In this document: positions 37,592 to 49,191 of the stretch, in pieces
How the letters are laid out: each line of letters starts with the position of its first letter
How positions within the stretch are numbered: position 1 is the stretch's first letter
Origin: Raphanus sativus
Lineage: Eukaryota > Streptophyta > Magnoliopsida > Brassicales > Brassicaceae
Direction of reading: 5' to 3'
DNA length: 64,000 nt
Assembly (NCBI RefSeq): GCF_000801105.2
Contig: NC_079516.1
Location: 24,093,043 to 24,157,042, forward strand
Notes under the pieces: model-generated
Database searches by the model: none
Seen by the model: the letters and a program-made list of their open reading frames with translations, nothing else
What the model was told of the DNA's origin: nothing
Position numbers and translations under genes: made by a program

Positions 37592-40500
37592 ATGTTAAAT
37601 TGAATTTAAAGAACCAGAACAACTCAAAGATTGTTTTATGAAAAGTGTCAAATAAAACTTTGTTAAAAACAACTATTTCTATGCTAGCCTCGATCCTTTT
37701 AGATGCATTTTTTTGTGTTTTAGTTGTGTACATATGTTGTTCAAAAAAAAAAATGTTGTGTACATACAATGATATTCTTAAACTACATTTTTTTTTGTAT
37801 AAATCCTTCGGTTTTCCACTAAAATCTATCAAATGAAATCACCTATTTTTGGTTGCGTTTACATTTTGTAAAATATTTTCGAAAACATCAAAACTATTAT
37901 TAAAAAAAACAGAAAAACTATTCTTACATTTTTACATCTAAAAAAATATTTTATGCTTAGAATGTAAGTTTTTCTTTCATGTAGAAATACTAATGTATAT
38001 AGAATATATTACTTATTTATCAGATAAGTCCGGATCGGACTTAATGAACGAAAATTAAATGTATATTTTTGTAAAAAGAAATATGAGAAAGACGTATCTT
38101 TTTCTCCATATGTTCAATAAGGCTTTAATTATTGCATTATCTACCACACTAACTTTCCGAGTTTTATCACATGTTCACTATATCCAAAGAACTTTTTGAT
38201 ATTTTCTATAACCTATTTTGCAAAATTTACTTTAGATACAGTTCAAATATAAAATACTTTAGTTTACTTCTGTAACTTAAAACTATATTTTAACTATACA
38301 ATAGAAATATTAAAATACGACAATATTACTGGAGTAGTGTTTCTATACAGTAAATTGATGTTTTTATATTTCCCATATGTATTATTATAAAATAATATTA
38401 AGAGTAACGGAAAACTTTTCTAAAAGGTTTGGTGGAGTGCTGCGTTTGCAGGAAAGCAGTTTATATAATTTCCAAAAGTATATATCCAAAAAGGTCAAAT
38501 TCAAAGTAAAAAGACTCCCAAGTTTTAAGAAAACTATAGATATATACATATTATTGATATTAATATAGTGCTGGACAATCGAATTGTAAATCTATAGTTT
38601 TTCTCAAATAGTATGACAACATATTAACTACGGCGAACAATTAAACTAACGAATCCCTGTCTTAAAAACTATTATGGTTACACGTCTTGTGATTAAAAAG
38701 GAATTTGATAAAAATGAAAAGTAGTATTACCGGTTATAATGATCAGGATGTTGATGTCGACCCTGCAATTTCCTATAGAAGCAACGGCTTTGGCAAGTAT
38801 TGGATAAATACCGGCGGCCACGGCTGCGACAGCGATCCAACCAGCAGGTGCGTATAAAAATTTGAAGAAGGAGAGGAGGAGGAGTATGCCGGAAGCCATC
38901 GCGAAAGGGCTTGGCCATTTATTCTTGAAGCTGGTCTTCCCGTCTACTTTCACGTTTGCTTCTAACCTAGCATGGTTCAGTGCCTTAACTGCACCAAAAT
39001 TTTGTTTGGAACATAATATCATTAAACAACCAACATCTAAAAGAAAACTGTTTAAAATGATACTTTTGTGAGTGAATATAATTTCAAGTCTAGTATACAT
39101 GGAATTTGTTTTCTATTACAAAAATTATAAAATATAGTTACGTAACGAGTATGATCCACTACCAATAAAATATTCTCATACAAAGATTTGGTAAATATCT
39201 CGACAGGCTTTTTCTGAAACAAAAATTTCTGCATATGGCTTTGGAAAATCAAATCTTTTAATGATGTCAGTTTTATACATTGTTATAATATACACGTGAC
39301 ATGTGGTATGTATGAGTGAATTTATGTATAATATGAAAATATTATTTAGTTTACACTACGCACAAAATTGTATAAAAGCTATAATTTTCAAGTTGTTAGT
39401 TTTAAAACACCGTGTGGAATTAAAATTAGATGAATGAAACTCAAAATGTTAAGTTAGAATAATTGTACGTACTTTTGGGGAAGTTGTCTAACTCCAAATA
39501 GTATTTAGGATTTTCTGTTAGCCTAAATAAAAACAGGAAATTGTGAATATATTTTGATAGCTAAACTACTTTTGAGTAACAGGTTGTCCTTTCTAATTAT
39601 TGGAAAAATAAAACTATTAATCCTTTTTCTTTTTTACCCTTTGGCTTTTTACAAACAAAAACTTGGACTGGTTACTTGCTAGTTTGTGTTTCAAAAAAAA
39701 AGGGTTACTTGTTAGTTTTAGGTTATATTTATAGTTACTATTAAACTTGATTTACAAATAAGCTATTATATTTCATAAAATGAAGCTTTTTTCAAAACAA
39801 AACAACTCATTATATATCAATCCCTCTGTTTCAAAATAATACATATTTTAGATTTTTCACATTTTTAATAAAGTATATTAGTAAAACTTAATTTTAAATG
39901 CATAGTTTTTTGTAACTTTATACTTCCTATATTTTCAAACTAATAGGATTTTAGAAAATGTAATTAATATTTTTAAACTTTAAAATTTTTCATTATTAAT
40001 TGACAAATTGCTTTAAAAATACAAAATGTATATTTTAAAAACTGAGGGAGCAAGTAATAAGAAATAACCAATAAAATACCTTAGAAGTTTATTTAGTTAG
40101 ATATTGATTGATAGTCAATATCTGCAAATAAACCAAGATAATCGGGCATCTAGTTGTTTTTTAATAGGATTGGTAAAAACTTCAAAATAATGAGTTCCCT
40201 AGTTTTTAGGATAAGTTCCCCTAAAATCTTGAATAAGCAAAATAAATCTTGAATAGGTAAACTCTTAATAAATGTTTTGGAAAGGCAAATTATGCTTTTG
40301 CGATAGAATTGTTGAATAACATAAGAAAATAAATCAAAAGTGGCGTTTGCGTATCAAACCACACACGCGAAACCAACTTTAGACGCAGAAAACAAAGTGA
40401 TCTTTTCGTGTTAAGTGACTTATTTATGCTTATTAATTTTGTAAAATAAAAAGAAAAATATATTAAGAGCCAAAAACGATTATTTTCATGATTTACCAAT

Positions 40501-40722
40501 TTGGGACGGAGAGATGAGGAGGCTGTCGTGGACTACGATCACCGTTCTCGTCGGAACGATAACGGAATATTCCTTAATGCCGTCGAGAGACTTGAGAATA
40601 TTCACGATCAGAGGAACTTCGGACGGACAACAGATTCCCAAAACATCGAAGTAACTCTTCTGCCACTTCTGCTTTGTCTTTTTGTTTTCTTCTTTGTTCT
40701 TGTCCTCGTTCTGTAACGCCAT
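32493..40722 (-). CDS. HMA4: P1B-2 Zn/Cd-transporting ATPase, HMA4 type
   Basis: Nine coding exons on the minus strand: 40497-40722, 38731-38988, 36156-36253, 35792-36047, 35558-35695, 35150-35477, 34862-35064, 34572-34774, 32493-34496, joining in frame to 1237 residues. The enzyme uses ATP to export Zn2+/Cd2+ across the plasma membrane; HMA4 loads root xylem in Arabidopsis. Motifs: N-terminal metal domain GICCPSEV (C31, C32), actuator TGE 257-259, transmembrane CPC 361-363, phosphorylation site D405 in DKTGT, H445-P446, and GDGVND 604-609. From about residue 710 the cytosolic tail has 17 Cys-Cys pairs, a 29-residue tandem repeat and a near-terminal His run (8 H, G, 6 H). The MALQN start, tail form and neighbours favour HMA4 over HMA2/HMA3. 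The tail is somewhat longer than in A. thaliana (1172 residues total). Introns 1 and 2 hold transposons. Confidence 0.93.
33679..33965 (-). repeat. 87-bp tandem repeat in the HMA4 tail
   Basis: Units start (plus strand) at 33679, 33766 and 33853, with a partial unit at 33937; spacings are 87, 87 and 84 bp, all multiples of three. Each encodes [11 protein letters not shown] plus a Lys-rich linker, so each adds a His-x-His and a Cys-Cys pair. The high DNA identity points to recent expansion. Confidence 0.9.
36593..37369. mobile_element. Long-TIR (Mutator-like) element in HMA4 intron 2
   Basis: Inverted arms of about 170-200 bp begin TTATTCTTGGGTTCACCCCT on each side and stay recognisable into the AT-rich interior. 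The core (about 36890-37160) is rich in TTTAGGG units. AGATA directly flanks both ends if the element starts GA[C/G]TTATTC; the 9-bp flanks match only partly, so the superfamily is not proven. It enlarges intron 2 (36254-38730). Confidence 0.7.
39820..40051. mobile_element. Stowaway-like MITE in HMA4 intron 1
   Basis: The left end TCCCTCTGTTTCAAAATAAT and the right end (inverted, CTCCCTCAGTTTTTAAAATA) match the conserved CTCCCTC...GTTTC termini of Stowaway/mariner MITEs. It is about 232 bp, AT-rich and noncoding. The TA duplication is blurred. Confidence 0.7.
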
Positions 40723-41215
40723 TGCTGTATTACAAATTCTAAAACAATTATTTATGTTTGTAAAAGAACAAAAAACATGGCCAAAAGAGAGTATTTATGG
40801 GTTTATAGCTAGTTTCCACTCTTTTTAGGAGGAAAAGAAAGAAGAAAACAAGAAACTTTATAGCGAGGATGCATAATTGCACATAACGTGTTGATTAAAG
40901 TGTTATTTCTATATCAATATTGTTATCACTTTATAGAAAAGGTGGAAAATGAAAGTCGAGATCAAGCGGAAAAAGATGAAACTCTCGTTACTTTGTTCGT
41001 ACGTATTATACTAAGAATTTTACATCAAAAGGATGAATCGAGACGAATCAGATTTCAGATGTCATGAAACTGATGTGATGAATTAAGATGAGAAAGAATA
41101 TTACCGGAGAAGGGACGAGGGCTAGTAGCAAAGAGAGAAGAGCCGAAGAAGAAGAAGGTATAGAGATGGGGTGAGAGAGGGTACCAGAACGTAGATACGG
41201 TAGTTGTTTATATAG
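40723..41215 (-). promoter_or_regulatory. HMA4 promoter, TATA box and leader with intron
   Basis: On the minus strand a TATA box (CTATATAAAC, 41206-41215) is followed by a CT-rich leader exon (about 41180-41105). A leader intron (41104-40739, GT...AG) follows, then 16 bases of leader before the ATG at 40722. The intron position is inferred from splice consensus alone. Metal-response elements could not be identified with confidence. Confidence 0.6.
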
Positions 41216-41881
41216 GTAGATATGTAAGAATGTAGATGGAATCTCATTGGTTGATTTTCTTTTTTCTTTTTAAAATTATAAGATTTCTTATTAATTAAAA
41301 TATCTTTATTCTGTACTTTATATGAATTCATTTGACCAATAAAAATAACTTTGATCAGGTTTTAATGATCTAGAATTAATGGGTTCTTTAGGTAGTACTA
41401 ACAGTAAATAAATTATTTTTTTTCCGAAATTACCGATAAAATTCAAAAATACCTCAGGGAAATCTTCTTCTTTTTTAACAAACCGCGGTGTTTTAAGAGC
41501 TTAATAATCGGTACAAAATGATTTAAGAATCATCACTCAATACTTAAGATCATGTTCGTTTTTTTGATAAAAAATAACTCCCTGTTCTATATTTGTGGGA
41601 TTTTGGATTTTTGTTTTCAAAAATGTGCATGATATTTATAATATCCCTACCATGTAAATATCGTAAGCTGTTCTTAATTTTTTTATTCCTATATATACTC
41701 CGTCCTAAATGATAGGACAGTTTCTGTTTTTTCTTTGACGGATAGCCAAGTTTCTGTTTTCAATATATTTTTTTTTTTTTTGTCTAAGTTTTCAATATAG
41801 TTTCGTTCTGTTTATAATAATTTTAAGTATTGACAATTATATTTTTATTTCTAAATCGTTTAATAATTTTTACTATTGAAA
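41216..41881. other. HMA4 upstream region, AT-rich
   Basis: No gene. Two Stowaway-type left ends (ACTCCCTGTTCTATATTTG near 41578 and ACTCCGTCCTAAATGATAGG near 41697) have no matching right ends, so they are probably truncated MITEs. Confidence 0.4.
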
Positions 41882-42220
41882 TCTATATTACTAAAACAAA
41901 GTATCTTTTGGTACTTTTTTCTTTACAGATTTGTACTTGCTTTTATTTACAGATTTATATTTTCTTTTATTTACAGATTTAACCACTATATTTAGAAAAA
42001 TAAATACTTCATTTTTATATTTTTTACACATTCTGACACATCATTTAAAATTAATCTATATTATTAAAAATGAAATAACTTTTGGTAATTTTTTACAGAT
42101 TTAAATTTCTCTTCATTTAAATATTTAATCACTGCATTTAAATAAATTAAATATTTTTTTATACTTTTTTTTACAGATTCTATCACATCATTTAAAATCA
42201 ATTAAAATAAATTATTACAA
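41882..42220 (+). mobile_element. Two tandem Helitron 5' ends
   Basis: A|TCTATATTACTAAAACAAAG at 41882 and A|TCTATATTATTAAAAATGAA at 42055 are typical crucifer Helitron starts. The roughly 170 bp after each are alignable (CTTTTGGTA, TTTACAGATTT, ACATCATTTAAAAT in the same order). No hairpin-CTRR end was found downstream. Confidence 0.5.
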
Positions 42221-43606
42221 TTCCAAAGCTAAAATAGATGGCTCATTTAACATTATAAGGAAATTAATTCTTTTCAAATTTGAACTGATAAAATTTCAAT
42301 ATTCTAAGTCATAAGTAAAAATCATTCTTAATCACAAAATCACCTTTTGTGTGCATATGACTTTGTTTTGTAATTCCTAATACCATTAACGAAGATCATT
42401 AGATAATTGATTAGAGTGTTGTCAAAACAATTACACATAATATTATTATCCATGTTATGCACAAATTTTTAATATTTAAAATTAGATGATAATTATGTGT
42501 TACAAATACTAATATCAGTATTTTTAAATATAAAATTTATGATCATAAATTTATAAAAGGTTGAAATTTTATGTTTGGTTCAAGAAATAATTTTAATTCA
42601 AATTATTATTTTAGAAAATTTTCATGTTTACTATTTTGTTTGTATCATTATTCATGTTTACCACCATTAAAGAAATATTAGGTGTTTGTCCATGATTTCG
42701 CAGAGAATAATATTACATGAAAATATGTATTTTGTTTATAATATTATATTTATTGAATAATAATTAGAATTATTAAAATTTAACTTTTAACTTCATAGTT
42801 TAATAATCAAAAATTTTAAATTTATTTTTTTGGAAGAACTCTGAGATTTAAGATAATTAAACAATATAAATCTAAGTCACTAAAAGTTTTTTTACATGAA
42901 ATCAATATTATACTTGGTTTAGGTAATTGATTGTACAATTAAATTTTATTTTATTTTAATTCATGAAAAGTGTAAATACTCTTAATTTCACAGAGAAAAA
43001 AGAAAGTAGTTTTTATTTGTATCTCCAAGATGAGGATCATAGGTTTTTATAACTCTTACAACGAATTTTCTGATTTTTTTACTTATATTTTTATTTGTTT
43101 GATTATTTTAAATATATTTTAAATTAACGAAAATTTAATTGTTCGTTTATGTGTGTTTCAAAATATTTTTCGAAAACTAAATATTTGGATATGATCAAAA
43201 ATAATAACATTTTATTTTAGATTTATTAAAATCCAAAACTGCAAATAATTGATCGTAGAATCACTTTTCATTTTGGAATTTCATTTTAGCACTGATAAAA
43301 AAAATATCTAAAATTATTAACTATTGAAATTTTTTTTTTTAAGATTTCAGTTATTAACTACTGTAACCAAAAATATCTTAAATATTTTTTTTTCTTGTGA
43401 CATAATTTTATATTATTTAAACATCCTTATAAATAATACATTTGTACAATTACAAATACATTTACAAAAATTATTTATAAATTTTATAGGTTTTTGTGGT
43501 TCACTTTGTTTACAACTCTTTAATTAGATGACTTAATAATACAATCCATTATTATAAAACGATTTTTGTATTTTAATCTAAAATTTGAAGATAGTTGATT
43601 TTATAA
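42221..43606. other. AT-rich sequence, possibly decayed Helitron body
   Basis: No coding region or RNA gene recognised. Confidence 0.35.
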
Positions 43607-43780
43607 TCTATCTTATTAAAACAGAAACATTACAACTTATTCTAGGTGGATTTTAAAGTTGGACCTTATGTAATTAATGTTATATTAATCTATTTATTAT
43701 TAGACATGCATTTTTATAAATAATTAATATCAACCATTACCATAGTTTTTCACTTCTTACCTTATTATTATGTCCACTAC
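43607..43780 (+). mobile_element. Helitron 5' end, partner end not found
   Basis: A|TCTATCTTATTAAAACAGAA at 43607 and the following text (ACAACTTATTCTAGGTGGA) look like a common crucifer Helitron start. No 3' hairpin is visible before the next element. Confidence 0.45.
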
Positions 43781-45239
43781 GCATGTTTCCTTATATTGCA
43801 TATATTTTACTATAAACCAGATACATCCACTAGCATATTATACTATAAAATAGATTATTAATAATACATATACTAACATATACTATACGACATATTACTA
43901 ATAATACAATATATTATCTGTATTCATTAACTTGCATCTATCAATATTAGCAATTCTATGAAGAAGACTAACTCTATACTTTGAACCTATAAACCATGAT
44001 ATACTAATTTATAACAAAAATGACTGTTACAAATTAGTTTTATAAAAAATATTTATAGCAGCAATTTGTTATACAAGATAAATTTAATCAAGACCCAAAT
44101 CTTTTTTTTTCCTGTTCAGAGAAAAAGAAACCTACGAATATATACCATTAAGTTAGCCAAAAATCTTTCGAATAAATAGTAAATCTCATCAACCCAAAAA
44201 AATGAATTAAAAATATAACAAAAGATATTATGTTTGAAATTTAGCTCACTGGGTCGGGTATAAATATGTTCATTTCAAGCATGAGTTCTTCGAATTCTCA
44301 ACATTTGGATCTAAGTAGGTATTTGATTTTTTTTTCTGGGTCGATTTTTTTTGGTTCCGGATCATTCTAATTTTTTTCTAATTTTTTTATATTATAAATC
44401 TTAAATAATATACAAAATGTATATAAAATATAAGTTAATTTTACGATGAAAAATTATAATATTTGTTAAGTTATTAGAATCGATAATAATAAAACAAATC
44501 TAAAATCTCATCCAAATTATAATAATATTTAAAGTTTAACATATAATCATAGTAACCAAAAGTCACTTAAATGACTCTTTAATATATAATAATAAGTTGT
44601 AAATAATTATTTATGATTTATAAAATTATCATAACTACACATTTATACAATAATAAATAGATTTAGAAGAAATTACAAATGAGTTTATAACATCTTATAA
44701 GTATTATAAATGAATTTACAAACCTTTATAACCATTAAATAAAAGTCTTATAAATGATATGTGAACTCTAATAAAATGACTTTGTAAGCTAGAATGAAAA
44801 ATGATTTTAAATAATTTCAAAATATATATAAACGATTTATAAACCATGTGGGGAATTTAAAAACATAAAATTTCTAATAATGCATTACATAGAAATGTAA
44901 TTATTTGTATAAAATTATACAACAATTATATTTATTTTTATAAAAGTATATTAGTATTTTATAATTATAAATAAAAATTTGATAAAATAAAAAAAATCGA
45001 TGACATATTATATATTATTTCTACAATTATAAAATTAGTTACCATAACCCATTATTTGTAGTATTACATGTATTACATTATTAATGAGTTCCAGAGTTTC
45101 CTTTTCCTTTTAGATCCTAATAAAATAAATATTAATAAAAATTATCAACTAATCAAATTATAATAATATTTTGAAACTTCACATATGAGCGACATATAAG
45201 CAAATATCACTTAAGTGATTTCTCAATAATTAATATATA
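43781..45239. other. AT-rich noncoding sequence
   Basis: No gene. A diverged direct repeat of about 100 bp is present (about 44500-44600 and 45135-45240; shared AAATTATAATAATATTT and AGTCACTTAAATGA-like words). Confidence 0.4.
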
Positions 45240-45593
45240 GAAGGATTTTCAAAAATATCTTCTTTGTTATAAGGTAAAATACTCTTATACCATTCTTTCT
45301 ATATATATATAGAAAATAAATAAAAAATAAAATAAACAAAAATAATAATTTTTTATGTTTTTGAATTATACTTTATCAAAATTTGAACCCTAAACGATAA
45401 ACCGTAGACTAAACCCTAAACTCTAAACCCTAAATTCTAAACTCTAAACTTTCAATTCACAACTCTAAACCCTAAATTTAAATTAGTTAATTTTAAGATT
45501 ATATTTTTTTTTTCTTTTTAAAAGTAAAGGTAACTGTGTTTAATGTAAACATGAAAAATTGTATTATGAATGTAGTATTTTTGATAATTTCTC
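45240..45593. mobile_element. Second Mutator-like MITE with telomere-like core
   Basis: Related to 9735-10203: the left end GAAGGATTTTCAAAAATATC and right end GTATTTTTGATAATTTCTC pair as inverted repeats. The right subterminal text (TAATGTAAACATGAAAAATTG) is shared between the two elements. The core again contains CCCTAAA-type units (about 45390-45475). No target duplication is visible, so it is older. Confidence 0.5.
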
Positions 45594-45733
45594 TATTACT
45601 TTTCACAATTCTGTTATATTTTATTTTGTACCATACAGCAAGATCATAATTCTGAAACGATGTACAATATTTTACTTTTAGTCAAAATTTAGTTATAAAA
45701 CTATGTAATACATTCAAAATAAAACAACCTGAG

Positions 45734-46306
45734 GTGTCTAGGAAGGCGGAGGCACACAAAACAAAACGACTAGCAAGCACCATTGTTACACCAAACACTG
45801 CTCCATCTGAGCAATTAGCCAATGTTACGATCCGAGGTCTTGCTCGAACGTTAACATTCTCTCCGGTTAGCCTGCAAGTGGAGGCAAACGGGTTAGAAGA
45901 TAACCAAATGATAGGTGCCTTAGAAGACATGGATATTATGGAGCATCATGAGGATGAGATGATGGAGTGCGAAGGTCAGAATGATGATCTATTGGGTGAG
46001 GATTTGATGGCAATCGAAGCGACTGAGGCATCTACTCGAGAGGTGACTTCTCAAGGCAAGGAAATCGCGAAACAAGCAAAGGTGAGGATTGCACATCGTC
46101 AGCCTGCTCCTCCGTTGGGCATTCAAAACAAGAAGGCAACTTTCCTCCGTCGAGGATCGCCAAGACCACGGCCCAGCAAATCTCTTGCCCATAAGGCAAT
46201 AGATTACGATAACAAACAGAGGCAGGGTTCTAAGTCGGGAAGAGGCAAGTCAAGTAAAGGTGATGGTTTGGTGGGTTCCAAAAACTCACCAAAAAATTAT
46301 CAATGA
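45734..46306 (+). pseudogene. LINE ORF1 C-terminal part (truncated)
   Basis: The frame is open from the LINE edge at 45713 and has no native ATG start; about 195 residues remain. The product is charged, acidic in its first half (EHHEDEMMECEGQNDDLLGE) and basic and Ser/Gly-rich at the end (GSKSGRGKSSKGDG). This is typical of the disordered tail of plant LINE ORF1 proteins, which bind element RNA. The RNA-binding and zinc-knuckle parts are missing. The TGA stop overlaps the ORF2 start as ATGA (46303-46306). Confidence 0.75.
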
Positions 46307-49191
46307 GGACAATCAGTTGGAACTGTAGAGGGATAGGGAGCGACCTCACAGTTCGACGCCTTACGGAGATGTGTCAGAAGCATCGCCCAGGACTGGTGTT
46401 CCTTTCTGAAACGAAGAATAAGAAGCGGATGTTGCAAAACATTCAAACCGACTTAGGATTTGATCGTTTGTTTACCGTTGAGCCACTTGGTCTCAGCGGA
46501 AGTTTAGCTCTTTTATTTATGGACGAATTTCAAGTTAATGTTTTATTTTCAAATAACAGAATGATTGACATTAGGGCAGTCATTGATGGAATAAAAGTCT
46601 TTATGACGTTTGTTTATGGGGATCCTGTATTAGAACGAAGAGAACAAGTTTGGAAACGTCTTACGCGTTTCGCAACAACGAGAATTGGACCTTGGTTTAT
46701 GATAGGTGATTTCAATGAGATTACAGGTCATAATGAAAAAGAAGGAGGTAGACAACGTACTGATAGCTCATTTCTACCTTTTAAACAAATGCTAAGTGAT
46801 TGTGGGATGCTGGAATTTCCATATACTGGTGATATGCTATCATGGGTTGGTAAGAGAGCAGGGAGAGTAACTGTTAGATGTCGTCTGGATAGAGCAGTAG
46901 GAAACGCCGATTGGCATGAAAAGTTCCCTCACTCGAAGACCAAGTATATGAGGTTATGGGGTTCGGATCATCGTCCGATACTTGTTGACATTCTCAAAAA
47001 GCCATCCAGGAGATCTAGGAAATTTAAGTTTGACAAAAGATGGTTGGACAATGAGGAACTAAGACAAGTTATTTTGGAGGGATGGAAATCGCTGGATCTT
47101 CCCCCCAATGCCACTATAATGGAATATATTTCCAGTTGTAGGAAAGCATTGAGTGAGTGGAGAAGACAAAACAACATTAACTCTGCAAAACTGGTGGAAG
47201 AACTTAAAGAAAAAGTGGAAGGCTTATATGCAGATGATAATGCCACGACTGAGCAAATTGCAGCAGCGCTGAAGGAGCTTTCTGATGCTCTTAAGGCAAA
47301 AGAAATGTTCTGGAAACAAAAGAGTCGTGTATTTTGGCTAAGAGAAGGAGATCGCAATACGAAGTTTTTCCAAGCCTTGACAAAACAAAGGAGAGCAAGG
47401 AACAAGATTACTCAGCTTGTAGATGAAAATGGAAATATTGTGGAGGATGAGGAAGGATTAGTAGCCATTGCTACTAGCTATTTTAGACAAATCTTTGAAT
47501 CTTCTAATCCGCAGGATATTGAAGAAGCTATATCTGAAGTTTCTACGACAATAACGGAGCCAATGAACGAAAGTCTTACAGCACCGGTAACGGAATGGGA
47601 GATTAAATTAGCATTGTTTGCTATGCACCCTGAAAAAGCCCCAGGGCCAGATGGGATGAATGCGCTGTTCTACCAAAAGTTCTGGGATATAGTAAAGGAT
47701 GATTTAACTCTTATGGTTAATAAGTTCCTCACTGATGGGACAATGCCAGATGGGCTGAATGAAACTAATATCTGCCTCATCCCAAAGATGATAAAACCAA
47801 ATGATATGGCTCAGTTTCGGCCTATTAGTTTGTGTAACGTAAGCTACAAGATCATCTCTAAGGTCCTATGCCAGAGACTTAAGAAAGTGCTACCAGGATT
47901 GATATCGGAAACCCAGTCAGCCTTTGTTGCTGGACGACAGATATCTGACAATATTATGATTGCTCAAGAGATGTTCCATGCGCTCAGGACCAAGCCAAGC
48001 GGACGCAACAAAAGAATGGCTATTAAAACTGATATGAGCAAAGCTTATGACAGGATGGAATGGTCATTTATTGAAGCTGTGATGAGAAAGATGGGTTTCT
48101 CAGAGACATGGGTCACATGGATAATGAGATGTATTACTTCGGTACAATACAAAGTCCTCATGAATAGGCAACCAAGAGGAAATATTGTCCCAGGAAGGGG
48201 CCTACGTCAAGGAGATCCTTTATCTCCTTTCATTTTTATTCTATGCACGGAAGCGCTCATTAGCCTTCTTAATCACGCAGAGAACCAGGGAAAGATAACG
48301 GGGATGCGCGTTACCCGCGCGTGTCCATCGATATCTCACCTATTATTTGCTGATGATAGCCTTTTCTTTTGTAAGGCGGAGCCCTGTGAATGTGAAGAAG
48401 TAATGAAAGTGATCAGGATCTATGGCAAGGCATCAGGACAATGTATCAACTTTGATAAATCTTCCTTACTCTTTGGTAAGAGGATTAACGCAACCACAAG
48501 GCAAGAGATCAAGGATGTACTTGGAATACAGAATGATGGAGGGATGGGAACTTACTTGGGTATTCGAGAAGATATTAGTGGTTCAAAGTGCAAGCTCTTT
48601 GCTTTCCTGGAAGACAAATTAATGCATAGAGTGAATGGCTGGACATGTTGTTGGCTATCAAAAGGAGGGAAAGAAGTATTGATTAAGTCCATCTTGCTAG
48701 CTCTCCCGACGTATGTAATGTCTACTTTCCTACTTCCTTTGGAGATATGTGAAAACCTTGCTAGTGCTATTGCCCAATTTTGGTGGAGTTCAAATCCTCC
48801 AAAAAGAGGAATACACTGGTCGAAATGGGAGAAAGTCTGCCTACCGAGAGAAGAAGGAGGGATTGGATTCCGTATGATCCATGAGTTCAACCTGGCATTA
48901 CTAGCAAAACAACTATGGAGGTTAACACAAAATCCGCATTCGATGGTCGTCCGTGTCTTAAGAGGAAGGTATTATAGGCTAAGCTCGCATTTGCGAGTAA
49001 ATTCTGTAAACAGTCCTTCATATGTGTGGACTAGTATCTCCGCTGCGAAGAAGCTTTTGTTGCTGGGAATAAGGCAGAAAATACACTCTGGTTATGAGGT
49101 GAAGGTGTGGGAGGATCCCTGGATTCCAAACACTCCAGCTAGGCCAGCTATACCTATAGCGCCAGTTATGAACCCAAATATGAGAGTAAGT

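Noticed and set aside
32493..40722. Assignment of the ATPase as HMA2 or HMA3
   Set aside because: The MALQN start, the much longer Cys/His tail and the neighbouring SBT2.5-like subtilase fit HMA4 better; motifs alone would not separate them.
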